Source of the DNA: Rhynchopus euleeides
Taxonomy: Eukaryota > Euglenozoa > Diplonemea > Diplonemida > Diplonemidae
Assembly (NCBI GenBank): GCA_963210315.1
Contig: OY723237.1
Coordinates: 2,294,001-2,358,000 of the forward strand
Reading direction: 5' to 3'
DNA: 64,000 nt
The position numbers were made by a program, and so were the translations under genes. The notes below the pieces were generated by a model. It made no database searches. It had not been told where the DNA came from and was given only the letters and a program-made list of their open reading frames with translations. Below, in pieces: positions 11,077 through 22,086 of the stretch. Within the stretch, counting starts at the first letter, position 1, and every line of letters begins with the position of its first letter.

Positions 11077-12740
11077 AAACAAAAATACAACATCACCCTT
11101 CCTGAGCGCTCGTTCCACACACAGGAGAGCGCGGTGAATCCTAGGTTCACCAGGAAGTGTCTTTCCCAGCCATTCATCTGAAGTGGCTTGGTCGGCGAAT
11201 TCCCATTTTTGATTTTGTTTTGCTGCCGGGGAGACTATCGCTCAGAAGTGCAGAAGCGGGTACGCCTCACGACGCATGGGAGGCGAAGTGGCGTAGTGCG
11301 GCACAGGGCGAGAGTCTCCCCCGTGCAAAATAAATGGGGAACCCGATCCTGCCTGAATAAAAAGAATTGGACGAAACCGTGAAGCAGAAACCGCCGTTAA
11401 AAAATGAGGAATACGTTGCCTGTGTTCGACGTCTCGAAGTATCAAAGTACGAGAGCCAAGTTACGAAAGAAGGGCACAGTTACGAAGCAGTTTGCGAGCA
11501 TTTGCGATCAGCACGGAGTCCGAAGGGCACGGTGTGGGGAACGCCTGCAAACCGTCGCGCTCCGGATTTTTTTTGCGTCACTTACCACCACTCTCAGTCA
11601 CTGACAGTCACTTGGCGTCACTGGAGCTGACCTTATTTGGCCCAAACAGAAATGGATGGGTCAGAAAAATTGCCTGCGGCAGTGTTGTGTGTGTGATGCC
11701 CCCCGCCTCCCCCCCTATTACCGAGTGTCGGACGTCATGAAACCCGTTCTTTTTTGGGGTGTTGCCACGCAGCACCCGGCGTGCCCAACGCTATCGCCGT
11801 GTTGCGGGCAGAGTCCAGAGAAAATGAGTTCATCTTTCACCGCCAGCCCGAACGGTACAGGTCGTTAAAATCATCAAAAGAAATATTTTTCTCCTGCCTT
11901 TGCTGAAGCGGCCCTGGCTTTACATAATCAGCACCGCCCAATAGTACATCCATGGTTGCTTTTGTTTGCCCGATTTTGGTGCATAAAACAACAGCCCAAA
12001 ACCCCCCCCCCCAAACACCACAACACAGGCCGGGTAGCACTGTGTCTCATTCACAACCTGCATAACGAGTGAAGGGAGGTCGGCCTTGTGCTTCCTTCTA
12101 CTTCTATTTCACTACCCCCCCCCCAAACAAGCTTGCTTGTCACCGCGCAAGAGTCAGCGGGAGAAGTGGCTCCAGGCGCCACAAACAAAATCTGGACTCT
12201 TTGATTTTGGGGCCGTCGCTCTGTGCTCTGTATCAAAACTGCGCCAGTTTGCCCCCTGTGTTGTGAGGCGGGCTCACTTTTATTTGCCGCACATTCCCGA
12301 GCGAAAAAAAGCCCCATTCTGTTCCAGCTCCAGCACCCATTCTCCCCATTCTCCCTCTTCGAGAGGGCACCTGTGAGCGCCCGGCGACATACCCGCAGAG
12401 GCTCCTTTTCTTTATTGTGGTTTTTTAGCACCATCGCCACTGTGGGCTCCTGTGCTCCGATGTCTCTTTTGACCCACCCACGGTGGTCTCTCTCCCGCCG
12501 ATATCCCCCCCCCTCTTGGACGCAATAGCGTAGCGTTGCGAAGAGAACTTGTTTTGTGCGTCACATATATCACACACTGCGTATGCAGGAGGTGCCGGGG
12601 AGCTACACGCGGAGACTGCCCTCACGCAACAAACACATTACAAAACAAGTTCTCTCTTTCTCTCTTTCTTTCTCTCTCTCTCGTATGCTTATAGTGTGAA
12701 TATCCCCGAAACGAAAATACTCGCACCCCAAGGGTGTCGT
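11077..12740. other. Intergenic DNA, no gene recognised
   Basis: This is apparently single-copy DNA. It holds one copy of the 'CATAACGAGTGAAGGG' module (12051-12120) and a (TC)n run near 12652-12684 just downstream of the minus-strand gene. No supported coding exon was found. Confidence 0.4.
12051..12120 (+). repeat. ~70-bp module H, copy 1
   Basis: The pattern is CACAACCTGCATAACGAGTGAAGG, then a variable part, then CTTGTGCTTCCTTCTACTTC and ATTTCACTACCCCCC. Matching copies lie at 18577-18645 and 36841-36898, and weaker traces near 1090 and 33850. No function is known; it may be a remnant of a small element. Confidence 0.65.
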
Positions 12741-14222
12741 CTACTTAACTACGCGGGCCCGCGGCCCGGTAGACTCCCCTTGTTTGAGAGAGGAGCTGCT
12801 CTGGTGGGGTGAGGGAAGTGACACAGGAGGAGGAGAAGGCGCAGGCGCCACACGGTCTGTAGCGCCCGGTGACGCGCTACGTGAGGAGGGAGGATTAAGG
12901 TAGGCCCGGAAGCCTGTGGGCGCGTGCGGTGACCGCGCACGGGCGGAGGAGGAAGAGGCACCAGAACGGGGCCTTTGGGGAAGGGCTGCGTCAACGGACA
13001 CGCCGTCGGGAGGGGAGGTAGTAGGAGAAGGTGGGTCCGGATCAGCGGCGCCCACGTCAGCGTCAGCGTCAGCGGTGGGGATCACGTGGTCGACCCTAGG
13101 CCTTTGGGCAGGCAGTGCCGGGGTGGAACCGGTATGCGCCTCTAAGGCGGTGCGCTTCAGCTGCGCCACGGCGGGGATGGATGGCCTGACGCCGTCGGGT
13201 GAGAGCCTCCTACGAGGCTGCATCAGGTGGCGGTGGGGTGAGCCCGGGGAGCACACGGTATGGGCCAGCCTCTTCAGGATAACTGGAGGGGTGGCGGGCT
13301 CGGGAGTAGCGGGACACGGGGTCGCTTCAGGGGAGGGCTGAGGCGCAGGCACACGGGGTGGCGTGGTGGAGGGAAGATCCCCCACGGTAGGCGCAGTCGC
13401 CTCTGGGAAGGGCGGGGTTGGCGGCACATGGGGCGGCGGGGTGGGGGCGTCTGCCTCCACAGGCGTCGCAGGGGCGGGAGGGGCGTGGTGGCCCTTCTTG
13501 CAGCAAGCGGTGGGGCGTCTGTCATCCAGCTCAGGCAGAGAGGCGCAGACCCCGCAGGGGGGCAGGTCATGGTCGCGGCAGCCGTGGTGGCCACGCTTGC
13601 AGCACATGTTGGAGGAGCTGCAGGTGCCGCAGCGGAGCAGCCGGTGCGTGGTGCAGAACTGCACGGGCAGTCCGTCATCCTGGCGGTGGTGGGCCCGGCA
13701 GCAGTCTTCCATTCGCAGGGTTCGGTTGTGCCCCGCCGCGTCGCAGTCATGGCACTTGGGCTTGGAGTGGGCCCTGCAGACGTTGCGAGCCAGCACCTCC
13801 GAACGGGGGGCATAGCGCTCAGCGCCGCACGGCGCCGACCTCGGGCTGACCGTGTCGAGGGGGTCACGGGTGGGGGCTACGGGAGTAGGGTCCCACTGTT
13901 CGCTTCGCGTGTCCCGGTCGGGCACCTCGGCATACGACGGGGTAAGGTCCAGGCCCCACGACTTGCTCGAGGCCCAGTGGATCGCGCGGGGAATCTGCTC
14001 GATCAGGATACGGGTGGTGAGCCCGTGGCAGGCAAAGCGGGGGCGTCTCTCTCTCTCTCTCTCTCTCTTCAAGTGCAGACCAAATAAAGTGTCACGTAAT
14101 ACTCTGTCTCTCTCTCTCTCGCCGCCTCCTAACCACCCTACCTGCGGGAGCTTGCCGTAGCTTGCGCACTGCGCTGAGTTCGCCTCGGGGTGGATCTTGT
14201 TGAACTCGAAGAGGTGGTTTGA
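12741..14222 (-). CDS. Spliced gene for a Cys/His-rich protein with a long Pro/Ala/Ser-rich tail; function unknown
   Basis: The main exon runs on the minus strand from about 14066 down to the TAG stop at 12741 (about 440 codons). It has no ATG near its start, so an upstream exon is needed. A good candidate is 14142-14222, which reads KKGSNHLFEFNKIHPEANS... up to KLPQ and ends in CAG|GTAGGG. It joins in phase across a roughly 75-bp intron that ends next to a (GA)n run. The N-terminal half has many CxxC and CxxH pairs (for example CHDC, CGTC, CCKRGHH, CGVC, CCKKGHH), spaced like a zinc-binding domain of about 110 residues. The C-terminal half is low-complexity, rich in Pro, Ala and Ser. I do not recognise the family. 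It could be a host zinc protein or an accessory ORF of an unrecognised element. The true 5' end is not determined. Confidence 0.6.
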   Translation of the reverse strand, partial: SNHLFEFNKIHPEANSAQCASYGKLPQVGWLGGGERERDRVLRDTLFGLHLKRERERERRPRFACHGLTTRILIEQIPRAIHWASSKSWGLDLTPSYAEVPDRDTRSEQWDPTPVAPTRDPLDTVSPRSAPCGAERYAPRSEVLARNVCRAHSKPKCHDCDAAGHNRTLRMEDCCRAHHRQDDGLPVQFCTTHRLLRCGTCSSSNMCCKRGHHGCRDHDLPPCGVCASLPELDDRRPTACCKKGHHAPPAPATPVEADAPTPPPHVPPTPPFPEATAPTVGDLPSTTPPRVPAPQPSPEATPCPATPEPATPPVILKRLAHTVCSPGSPHRHLMQPRRRLSPDGVRPSIPAVAQLKRTALEAHTGSTPALPAQRPRVDHVIPTADADADVGAADPDPPSPTTSPPDGVSVDAALPQRPRSGASSSSARARSPHAPTGFRAYLNPPSSRSASPGATDRVAPAPSPPPVSLPSPHQSSSSLKQGESTGPRARVVK

Positions 14223-14230
14223 TCCTTTCT

Positions 14231-14314
14231 TAGGCTATCTGGGTTCACGTGACCAACGGTGAGTTTTCAGCTTTTTCGGTCACATAAGGTCCCCTGAGGT
14301 GAACCCAAATAGCC
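14231..14314. repeat. Small inverted repeat upstream of the Cys/His gene
   Basis: AGGCTATCTGGGTTCAC and GTGAACCCAAATAGCCT form an imperfect inverted pair about 50 bp apart. The region between includes GGTCAC/GTGACC. It may be a tiny foldback element. Confidence 0.5.
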
Positions 14315-14589
14315 TATTTCTACTGAATATGTTCGACTCTTCATCTCAAGCTGGCCCTGCGCTCCAACGTGTGGGGCGCAAAACCTCCCCTCACAGGGGC
14401 TGCCAAACCAAGGCAACAAACCGCACGCGCGTCTGTAGCGGGCCTGCAGATGTGCAGACACACTACTGCCTGAGGCTGGCAGCAGGGTGCCGCAATACAG
14501 ATCCACACAGCACCTCATTTACAGGATTCGTTTCTTTTTTTGTTAGTTCGGCGTAGCCAACTGGGGAAACTTTCTGTGCCTTTAGCTGG

Positions 14590-15300
14590 ATCGTGCGTCC
14601 CCACTCACACCACTTCATCAGACCGGGGAGTGGTGTGCACAAAGAGTGGGGTCTGCGTTCCAACAAAACAACTTTCGGCAGTAATTGGTTTGTTGTCTCG
14701 TTTTGCTGTCACTTTACGATCCAGCGGGGGCACAGATAGTTTTTATTCTTGTGGGGTGATCGAAATCGCGGTTTGACCCACACGCAACCGACACGGAACA
14801 AAGAGCGGCTGTACTCGAGTGGCATTGTCATGGGCCTTGGAATAGTACGGCGTAGGGGTGCCGAGTGTCGCGAAGCTCCCCCACACACCCCCCCTTTTTT
14901 GCCGACACCATCATTTTTTACTCACAGGGAAAGAGTCGGTGCGTGCAGTGTGTTTTGAGAGAGCAACACAAAGCCACCTATTCACAGCTACGCCCCCCCT
15001 TCACAGGGGCGCACAACAACACTGCCGCTCGTGCGCACAAGCAAACCACAGACTCTGTCAGGTCAGTTCGGTGTCACTCAGGAAACCTTTTTAGCACATG
15101 TATGCGCAAAGTGTTCAAAGTGTTCAAAGTGTATGACTCTTTTCACCGCGCGTATTCTTGCGACCCCACACCACTTCATCCGACTGGGGAGTGTGGTGTG
15201 CACGGTCTGCGTTCCAACAACACCAAACAACTTTCAGCAGCAATTGGTTTGCTGTCTCGTTTTGCTGATCCAGCGGGGGGCCACAGATGGTTCTTCCCGG
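14590..15300 (+). repeat. Diverged direct duplication (two ~140-bp units)
   Basis: The units at about 14590-14740 and 15163-15300 share CACCACTTCATC, GTGTGCAC, TCTGCGTTCCAACAA and TTGTCTCGTTTTGCTG / CTGTCTCGTTTTGCTG in the same order with small indels. They flank sequence not shared by the two. An old local duplication is likely. Confidence 0.6.
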
Positions 15301-15663
15301 TGACATGCCAGGCCAGCATTTCGAGGAGGTCTTTTTTTCATTTACTCTACATTCATCCGCGCCATTCAAAACGCCAAATACATGCCCGATCTATCCGATC
15401 CCCCACCCCTCCCTTCCTGGTTCTTTTTTCTTCTTCCGCACACTCGTGTGAGCAGAAAGTCACCCACCACAGCAAGCATCCAAACGTGCTCGAAACACTA
15501 ACCCCACCCTTCATCAGGCTCAGGGTGTGATTATCATTTCAGGGTTTGTGTGTAGAAGCGTCAACGCATCAACAAACAAAATACAGGCTAAGAGCGGTTG
15601 CTGCTGAATGGTGAAGTGACTTTTGCCCATTTTCTGACATTGTATTTGGCGCACAAACACCAG

Positions 15664-15697
<34 letters not shown>

Positions 15698-17165
15698 CGT
15701 GTCTGTTTGTCTTTTTAACTCAGTATCCCCCCCTCCCACTGCCGTATGTGCAGTGTGGCCTCACGTGAGTCGTCGTGCTTCATTCGAGTCCAGGTACAGA
15801 GCTCTCCGTTCTGTCTTTCATTCTCGCATTAGCCTGCGGGAAGGGTGCAGACGATTGGAGGGGCAACGTACCGGCCTTCATGGCAAAGCGTTTCACAGAT
15901 GATATGGATCCTATGTCTCGAGCCTCCTCCTGAAGCAGGGTTCAACTTGAGGGAACGGGGGTGGGGTGGGGTTGGTTCGCTGACAAATCTGACGCCCCCT
16001 CATGGCTACAATCGCCGCTCTACAGCGACGCCCTTCTTCGTACAATGGTTGACGGCGCCCCACCCCACCACCCACCCCCCACTTTTCCATTTACTCTCGA
16101 CGATCAAACCCCCCCCCCCCCCCGCTCCCCCACTCCCCGACAGTTCCTGTGCAGTATACGTGTAGTGGTATCTTTTTCTCTTCTGCTTCACGAACCTACC
16201 CCGCCCAACGCAGCTCCTGGAGGGGAGGGATTGCAGTGCTTTCTTGGACAGACAACACCTTCTATTTCTTTATTATTTATTGCGCTGATATCGGTCTGAC
16301 TGTGCGAGTTGCAAAATGTGATTCTTTTTTCTCCCAACAAGGTACTTGTCAGGCGGAAATGCAGCGATAGGGGAAGTGCTAGGTGCTTGCCGTCACACAG
16401 TCTCCTGCCAATCACACACCAACACTTCCGCAGGCAAAATTTTCTGTGTGTGTCGTGCGATCAACGAATTTTTTTTTCTCGTTTACCTTTCGTATTTCTT
16501 CACGAATGATCCTGCACGACTCCAGCTATATTTGCGTGACTACTGCTCCTAAAGTCACCTTTGGTGTGTCAATCACCGACTGTCTGGCCGCTGCCTTCAT
16601 ATACGCCAAGGCAGAACAAAAGAATGTTTGACGGGCCTGAAAATATAAAAAGTAAAAACTTGCGCAGCGTTTTTAACGCTCTTGTCTCCAGGGCTTTTCC
16701 TAAATCTGGGGGTCCGGGGGGCTGGTGACCGAAATCGGATACAAAAAAACGCGCTACTGAGGCACCTATTTGGGGGGCTCAAAACTGATTGCATCACCGC
16801 ACATGACTGGCGTTATTGCAATATTTGAGCTCCGTGCGGATCGTAGTGGGGTCATTTTGGTGGTGTGCGTGCCAAGTTTCACCCATGAAATGTGGGTCTG
16901 GTTCAGGGACTTCTGAAGGGAGGATGTGACTGGGAGACCAGAAAGCAGCCCACCTACACCACCCACCCAGCGGGACCCCACTCACAGGTTTTTCAAAACC
17001 CTGTTCCTCTGAATATTTGGGATCTGTGCGGATTGCGGTGGGGTCATTTTGGCCATGGGGTGTCTGTTTGCACCCCTTACTCGGGGTTGCCATGTGGGCT
17101 CAGACCCCCGTAGACATGCAGGTCGGAGAGTGCACTGAGGTGCGGAGGAATGCACCACTGAACAC

Positions 17166-17196
17166 AGACACACGGCCCCTCCGGGGCCGTGTGTCT
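17166..17196. other. Perfect 14-bp hairpin
   Basis: AGACACACGGCCCC and GGGGCCGTGTGTCT are exact reverse complements separated by a TCC loop. There is no adjacent gene for which it would be an obvious signal. Confidence 0.75.
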
Positions 17197-18576
17197 TTGC
17201 TTGGTGCATCTTCTCCCTCACAGGCAGCATCCCCCCAGCCGCTCAGCCCCTCAGCACCCTCCACTCCGATGAATCCTCGCCAGAATTTTTTTTCCTGCAG
17301 TGCAAAAAAACGCGCCAGACAGAGGAAAAATCTGAAATTCAAAATCATGGAATCCGGACCCCTAGTTAGGAATAGCTCTGCTTGTCTCCCCCACCCTTTT
17401 TTTTACATTGCCACTTCAAACGGTCTTCACAGCCCGCGACACAAGTGTGCACAGTAATGTCCTTTCTGTACGAGCATTATGCCCCTTGCCCCTGGAACCT
17501 CACGTTCCAAGCAAGGAGACTACAATAACAACATGATGGGCATGCCCGCAAAGGGATTGCACGTCGAGGATCCTGCGATATTCACGTCTCTCGTTATATA
17601 TACCGCACCGTGCCCCCCCACCCCCCCAACAAAAAACCCCAGTTGCCTGCCACTTTGTAGTTTTTTTTGCCTCACGCAACGGAGGATGAAATTGCAAACA
17701 GGTCTGAATGAGTTTTGTACGGGGTGGCAGCCGCTATTGCAGAGAGACATTCCTCATCTCATGTGTGCTCTCGAGGTGTGTGCGTGCCATCACAATCCTG
17801 CGTGTTAAGGGAAGTGATACCAGCCATTTGACACATGTCTCCCCTTTTTTTCTTCTCCCCTTCCTGTTGAGTGAGCGCCAAAGCGCTCTCTTATCTGTGT
17901 TCTGTGATTTATGCACCGTGCTCACGGAAAAACCGTTCAGACCTTTTAAAAAAATGGGGGGGTTGCACTAGACGTGGGACACTCCACACCCCCAACGTGC
18001 AGATGATCTGAAAGTTCAACAAACAAAGTAAATCAATTCTGCAGAGGTCCGGCAAAACAACCAGGCAGTATTCCTCCTCGTATCGTGACGATCATCTGTA
18101 TCTCCTTTGCGTCTCTGCCCGAGCTGGCAGCGCGAACGCGGCAACAGCGCTCGTCCCATCGCTACCAGTGTGTACCCACCCCCAGAGCAGGAAAGCCGTT
18201 GTGGAGGTGCGGCTGCAAATCACGGCTTTTGAATGGAAACGACACGGCCACGTTTGTGAGAGCCGGATGGTGTGTGTCAGTTGGATCATTCGAGTTCGGT
18301 GCTCGGTGCAACCTCCGCGAAAACGCCCAAAAAAAATGCCGTGTGTGTGTGTGTGTGTGCGTGTGTCTGTGTGTGCCTTACACACTGCCATTGCAACCTC
18401 TCTTTTTTAACCACAGCAGGAATCCTGCCAGTGTCAAACAGATGGCGGGGTGTGGGGGCGGGGAGCAGTGCTTTCAGGCAACAGAGACAGACCACCACAG
18501 CAAGGCTTGTGGTATGGCTTTTAGGCGCACAAACAACGCCCCCCCTCCCCCCCAAAAAAAAACACTGGGTTTTAGA

Positions 18577-18645
18577 CACAACCTGCATAACGAGTGAAGG
18601 GTGATCATTCTTGTGCTCCCTTCAATTTCGATTTCACTACCCCCC
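18577..18645 (+). repeat. ~70-bp module H, copy 2
   Basis: It matches copy 1 at 12051-12120, including CATAACGAGTGAAGGG and ATTTCACTACCCCC, with a few substitutions in the middle. Confidence 0.65.
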
Positions 18646-18696
18646 TACTTCAACTTTTTTTGACCCGGGTTTTCCGAGTACCTCCGGGTACAGTTG

Positions 18697-19425
18697 TCCA
18701 ACAAACATTGGTGGGGTAAAAATGTTGGTGGGGTAAAAACATTGGTGGGGTAAAAACTAAGGTGGATTTCAGGATTTCTCAGAGCTAAGGTGGGTTATTA
18801 CCCCACCAATGTTTTTAACCCACCGATGTTTTTACCCCACGGCAGCAGAACACAATGGAAATTTTTTCAGAACTGTGGTGGGTGGGGTGAGTGCCTCATA
18901 CATCGCACGGTGCCTACGCGATCACATGTGTGGTTGGGGGCGTGGGCTGGTTGGGAGGCGGGGCGTGTGGGAGGGGGCGGGGGGTTGGGGACGGCTATCT
19001 TGCAAAGCGCAGCTCTCCTCAGCATCAGCAGAACAGCAGGTACCGACACCAGTAACCAGAAGTGTATACGCCATTGCATTCCGTACCCTGTGTCGGTACC
19101 TGCTGTTCTGCTGATGCTGAGGAGAGCTGCGCTTTGCAAGATAGCCGTCCCCAACCCCCCGCCCCCTCCCACACGCCCCGCCTCCCAACCAGCCCACGCC
19201 CCCAACCACACATGTGATCGCGTAGGCACCGTGCGATGTATGAGGCACTCACCCCACCCACCACATTTCTGAAAAAATCTCCATTGTGTTCTGCTGCCGT
19301 GGGGTAAAAACATCGGTGGGGTAGCAACATTGGTGGGTTAAAAACATTGGTGGGGTAAAAACTAAGGTGGATTTTAGGATTTTTTGGAGCTAAGGTGGGT
19401 TTTTATCCCACCAATGTTTGTTGGA
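18697..19425. mobile_element. Foldback element with a long near-perfect hairpin (729 bp)
   Basis: The termini TCCAACAAACATTGGTGGG and CCCACCAATGTTTGTTGGA are inverted repeats. Several copies of ACATTGGTGGGGTAAAAA lie near each end. The inner arms, about 18836-19050 and 19092-19306, are reverse complements of roughly 215 bp with very few mismatches around a 41-nt loop. A transcript through this region would fold into a long double-stranded RNA. No protein-coding gene is seen; the open frames on both strands mirror each other. Confidence 0.85.
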
Positions 19426-19827
19426 TGACTGTATTCCTAAAATTCCAACACCTGGGCAACCTCCGACGTTCCTTGGATCCCTTGTATTTTCTCCTATTTT
19501 CCCCCTTCAGAACAGCTCGCGCAACTACTTTTGGCGGCGTTCGGTCGACCCTGCTCACATGAATTACGCGGGCACCGTTTGCACAACCACATGACGCAGC
19601 CTCAAGAGTTCTTTCGTCTTTGGCTTTATTGGAGGCAGTGTTGGAAACCAGACAGGACCCCCTGCGGCTCATTTTGCCACGGTTTCTTTTGTGCTCATCA
19701 CTGACACTCGGTGCGCCCGCAGAGGTTCGTGTGGGCAGCGTTCAGCGAAACAAGAGAGATCGTCAATTATTGGCCAGAGTCGCAGGAAAAACGAGTCCTG
19801 TTTGTATATTTTTTTTTGCCGACCTGC
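19426..19827. other. Intergenic DNA, nothing recognised
   Basis: This is single-copy-looking sequence between the hairpin element and MITE S copy 3, without a credible coding frame. Confidence 0.4.
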
Positions 19828-19936
19828 GGGGGCCCTCGCTACCAGTCACTACTCGTCACTGCTCGTCAGCCAGTGAGGGGAAGTGCGCCGTGGCTCACTT
19901 TTTCTCACTCAGTCACACTTGGTAGCGAAGGCCCCC
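19828..19936 (+). mobile_element. 109-bp MITE (family S), copy 3
   Basis: It has the same length and termini as the other family members, with a more diverged centre. It is flanked on both sides by tgc, a clean 3-bp target duplication different from the aaa and tat of the other copies. Confidence 0.9.
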
Positions 19937-20714
19937 TGCGGTGCACTTGCCAATTAAAGCCAGACGACGACCACCCACCCTAGCCCCGCCTAGCCTTGCC
20001 CAGAGGACATTGTTGCGTACGACTTTTGGTTTTCTTCCTCGTGGTGATTGCGGGAGGCACCCTCCTGGGCAATAAGCGGTTGAAAGCAGCGCGTCAATGG
20101 TGGATTGTGATGTTGACGCGGATGCGAGAAAACACTTTTTTTTTGCCGAAATCCCTGTTGCCGGTGCCCCGAGAATATATTCTCAGAAGAAGACACCCAT
20201 TTCCAAACTTGCCACACAAAGTTGAACCATACCCGACTGATCCAGCGTTTCTTTCAAGATTGGTCAGCAGGAAACCCAAGGCTCGCCGCTCAGGCATGCA
20301 TTCATATTCAAGGTCAAAAATACGTGAAACCCACGCGCGTTTCTTTTGACGAGCTCTCTCTTTTTTTACCCCCTTTCCCTCCATCCAGCGGATTGTCCCA
20401 GGATATGTGTAGTTTTCCCTTCTCAGATGGCGTATCCCTTTGCCTTCGACACCCCATATCTGTGTGCCTCACAGGGCATCGTCCGTACCTACGTGACCCA
20501 GGCAGCATCTTGTTTGATGTTACTCGGGTAGCTCCTTCGACAGATAAGTGGGACTCGCCTTGGTGCGACGTGTCTGTTCCTGGCTCATCGCACCAGACCG
20601 ATGAGCCAACTTCGGAGATGTGGTGTGCTTTGTGAGACTGTTCTTTAACGAAAGAGGGATCGTTGTCACCTGCCTGAGGCCGTTCAGATCCTGGTTTGTC
20701 CCCCCCCCCCCCTT
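19937..20714. other. Intergenic DNA, nothing recognised
   Basis: No gene or repeat is recognised. It ends in a poly-C run (about 20700-20712) immediately before the AT-rich foldback. Confidence 0.4.
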
Positions 20715-21771
20715 CACGGTGGGATCTTGTAAATTTTACATGTATAACTACAAGTATATACATGTATTATACATGTATAATACTTGCATGTCAACTATTA
20801 TACATGTATAATACATGTATATGCCTGAAATATACATGTAAAATACATGTACCGTATACGTAAATATTATGGAACGTAAATATTATGGAACGGGCCCATT
20901 TTTGGCCGGTCCGTTCCATAATATTTACGTTCCAAAATATTTACAGGGCCAGTTGGGGACTCGGTGGTGAGGACGGCTTGCGTCAGGAATCGCGCGAAAA
21001 GTGCACGAGTAGGTCCCGTCAGGGACTCTGCATGCCGTCCGATCACCTGGTCCAAGTCCCCGAGTCGCAGAAAGCCCTGTAAATATTATGGAACGAAAAA
21101 AATCTGGAACGCCAACCCACCAGCGTTCCAAAATATTTACGTTCCATAATATTTACGTTCCATAATATTTACGTTCCAAAATATTTACGTATACGGTATA
21201 TCAAGTAAAAATACAAGTATAATACTTGCATGTCAACTATTATACTTGTATTTTTACTTGATATACATGTATTTTACATGTATATTTCAGGCATTTACAT
21301 GTATTTTACATGTATAATACTTGTCATGCAAGTATTATACATGTAAAATACTTGCATGACAAGTAAAATACTTGCATGCAAGTAAAATACATGTATTTTA
21401 CTTGCATGCAAGTATTTTACTTGTCATGCAAGTATTATACATGTATTTTACTTGCATGCAAGTATTTTACTTGTCATGCAAGTATTTTACATGTATAATA
21501 CTTGCATGACAAGTATTATACATGTAAAATACATGTAAATGCCTGAAATATACATGTAAAATACATGTATATCAAGTAAAAATACAAGTATAATAGTTGA
21601 CATGCAAGTATTATACTTGTATTTTTACTTGATATACATGTATTTTACATGTATATTTCAGGCATATACATGTATTATACATGTATAATAGTTGACATGC
21701 AAGTATTATACATGTATAATACATGTATATACTTGTAGTTATACATGTAAAATTTACAAGATCCCACCGTG
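20715..21771. mobile_element. AT-rich foldback made of nested palindromes (1.06 kb)
   Basis: The outer ends CACGGTGGGATCTTGTAAAT and ATTTACAAGATCCCACCGTG are perfect inverted repeats. They continue inward through TACATGTATAACTACAAGTA-type sequence. The inside is built almost only from short palindromic words such as TACATGTA, TTGCATGCAA and TACTTGT/ACAAGTA, arranged as palindromes within palindromes. A CCGTA-type element (20852-21196) interrupts the left half. No coding sequence is present. Confidence 0.8.
20852..21196. mobile_element. CCGTA-type TA-flanked element, 345-bp copy
   Basis: The ends CCGTATACGTAAATATT and AATATTTACGTATACGG are flanked by TA. Subterminal repeats of AAATATTATGGAACG occur two or more times near each end. 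It is inserted within the AT-rich foldback. Confidence 0.75.
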
Positions 21772-22051
21772 TTCCTCTTTTGATACGTTTTTGCGGGATG
21801 CTGACCGTTCTCGGCTGCAATCCCCACCCAAAAAACACCCCCGGCAGAACTGACCAAACGTGGCCGAGTCAGGGCTTTGAGCAGGCCTGCCCCTGATCAA
21901 CAAAAGGCCTGGTCATGACCAGGGGTACAGGAGAAAATGGGCTACAACCCCCTTGGTCAATGACCAGGGGCCTGGTCAATTTTAGCCTGGTCAACCACCT
22001 GGTCAAAACCTTGGCTAGGCCACCGTGCATTCTGTGACCCCCCCCCCCTCC
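21772..22051. other. Short spacer with a cluster of GGTCA/TGACC words
   Basis: Between about 21890 and 22015 the words CCTGGTCA, TTGGTCAA and TGACCAGG recur at least six times. One forms a perfect 14-bp palindrome, CTGGTCATGACCAG. No gene is seen. Confidence 0.5.
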
Positions 22052-22086
22052 CAGTGATGTGCCGATGTATATATACGCCAATGTAT

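Larger units (their letters stand above)
14315..18576. other. Long intergenic stretch without a recognised gene
   Basis: I see no supportable exon chain here. The stretch has a diverged duplication (about 14590-14740 and 15163-15300) and a (CT)n microsatellite near 15670-15697. A shorter duplication contains TGCGGAT and GTGGGGTCATTTTGG (about 16820-16860 and 17017-17060). There is a perfect hairpin at 17166-17196 and a (TG)n run near 18341-18375. Small, low-expression or intron-rich genes could be missed. Confidence 0.4.

Noticed and set aside
13260-14087. Plus-strand open frame opposite the Cys/His gene
   Set aside because: It is Gly/Arg-rich antisense reading. The minus strand has ordered CxxC/CxxH spacing and splice structure.
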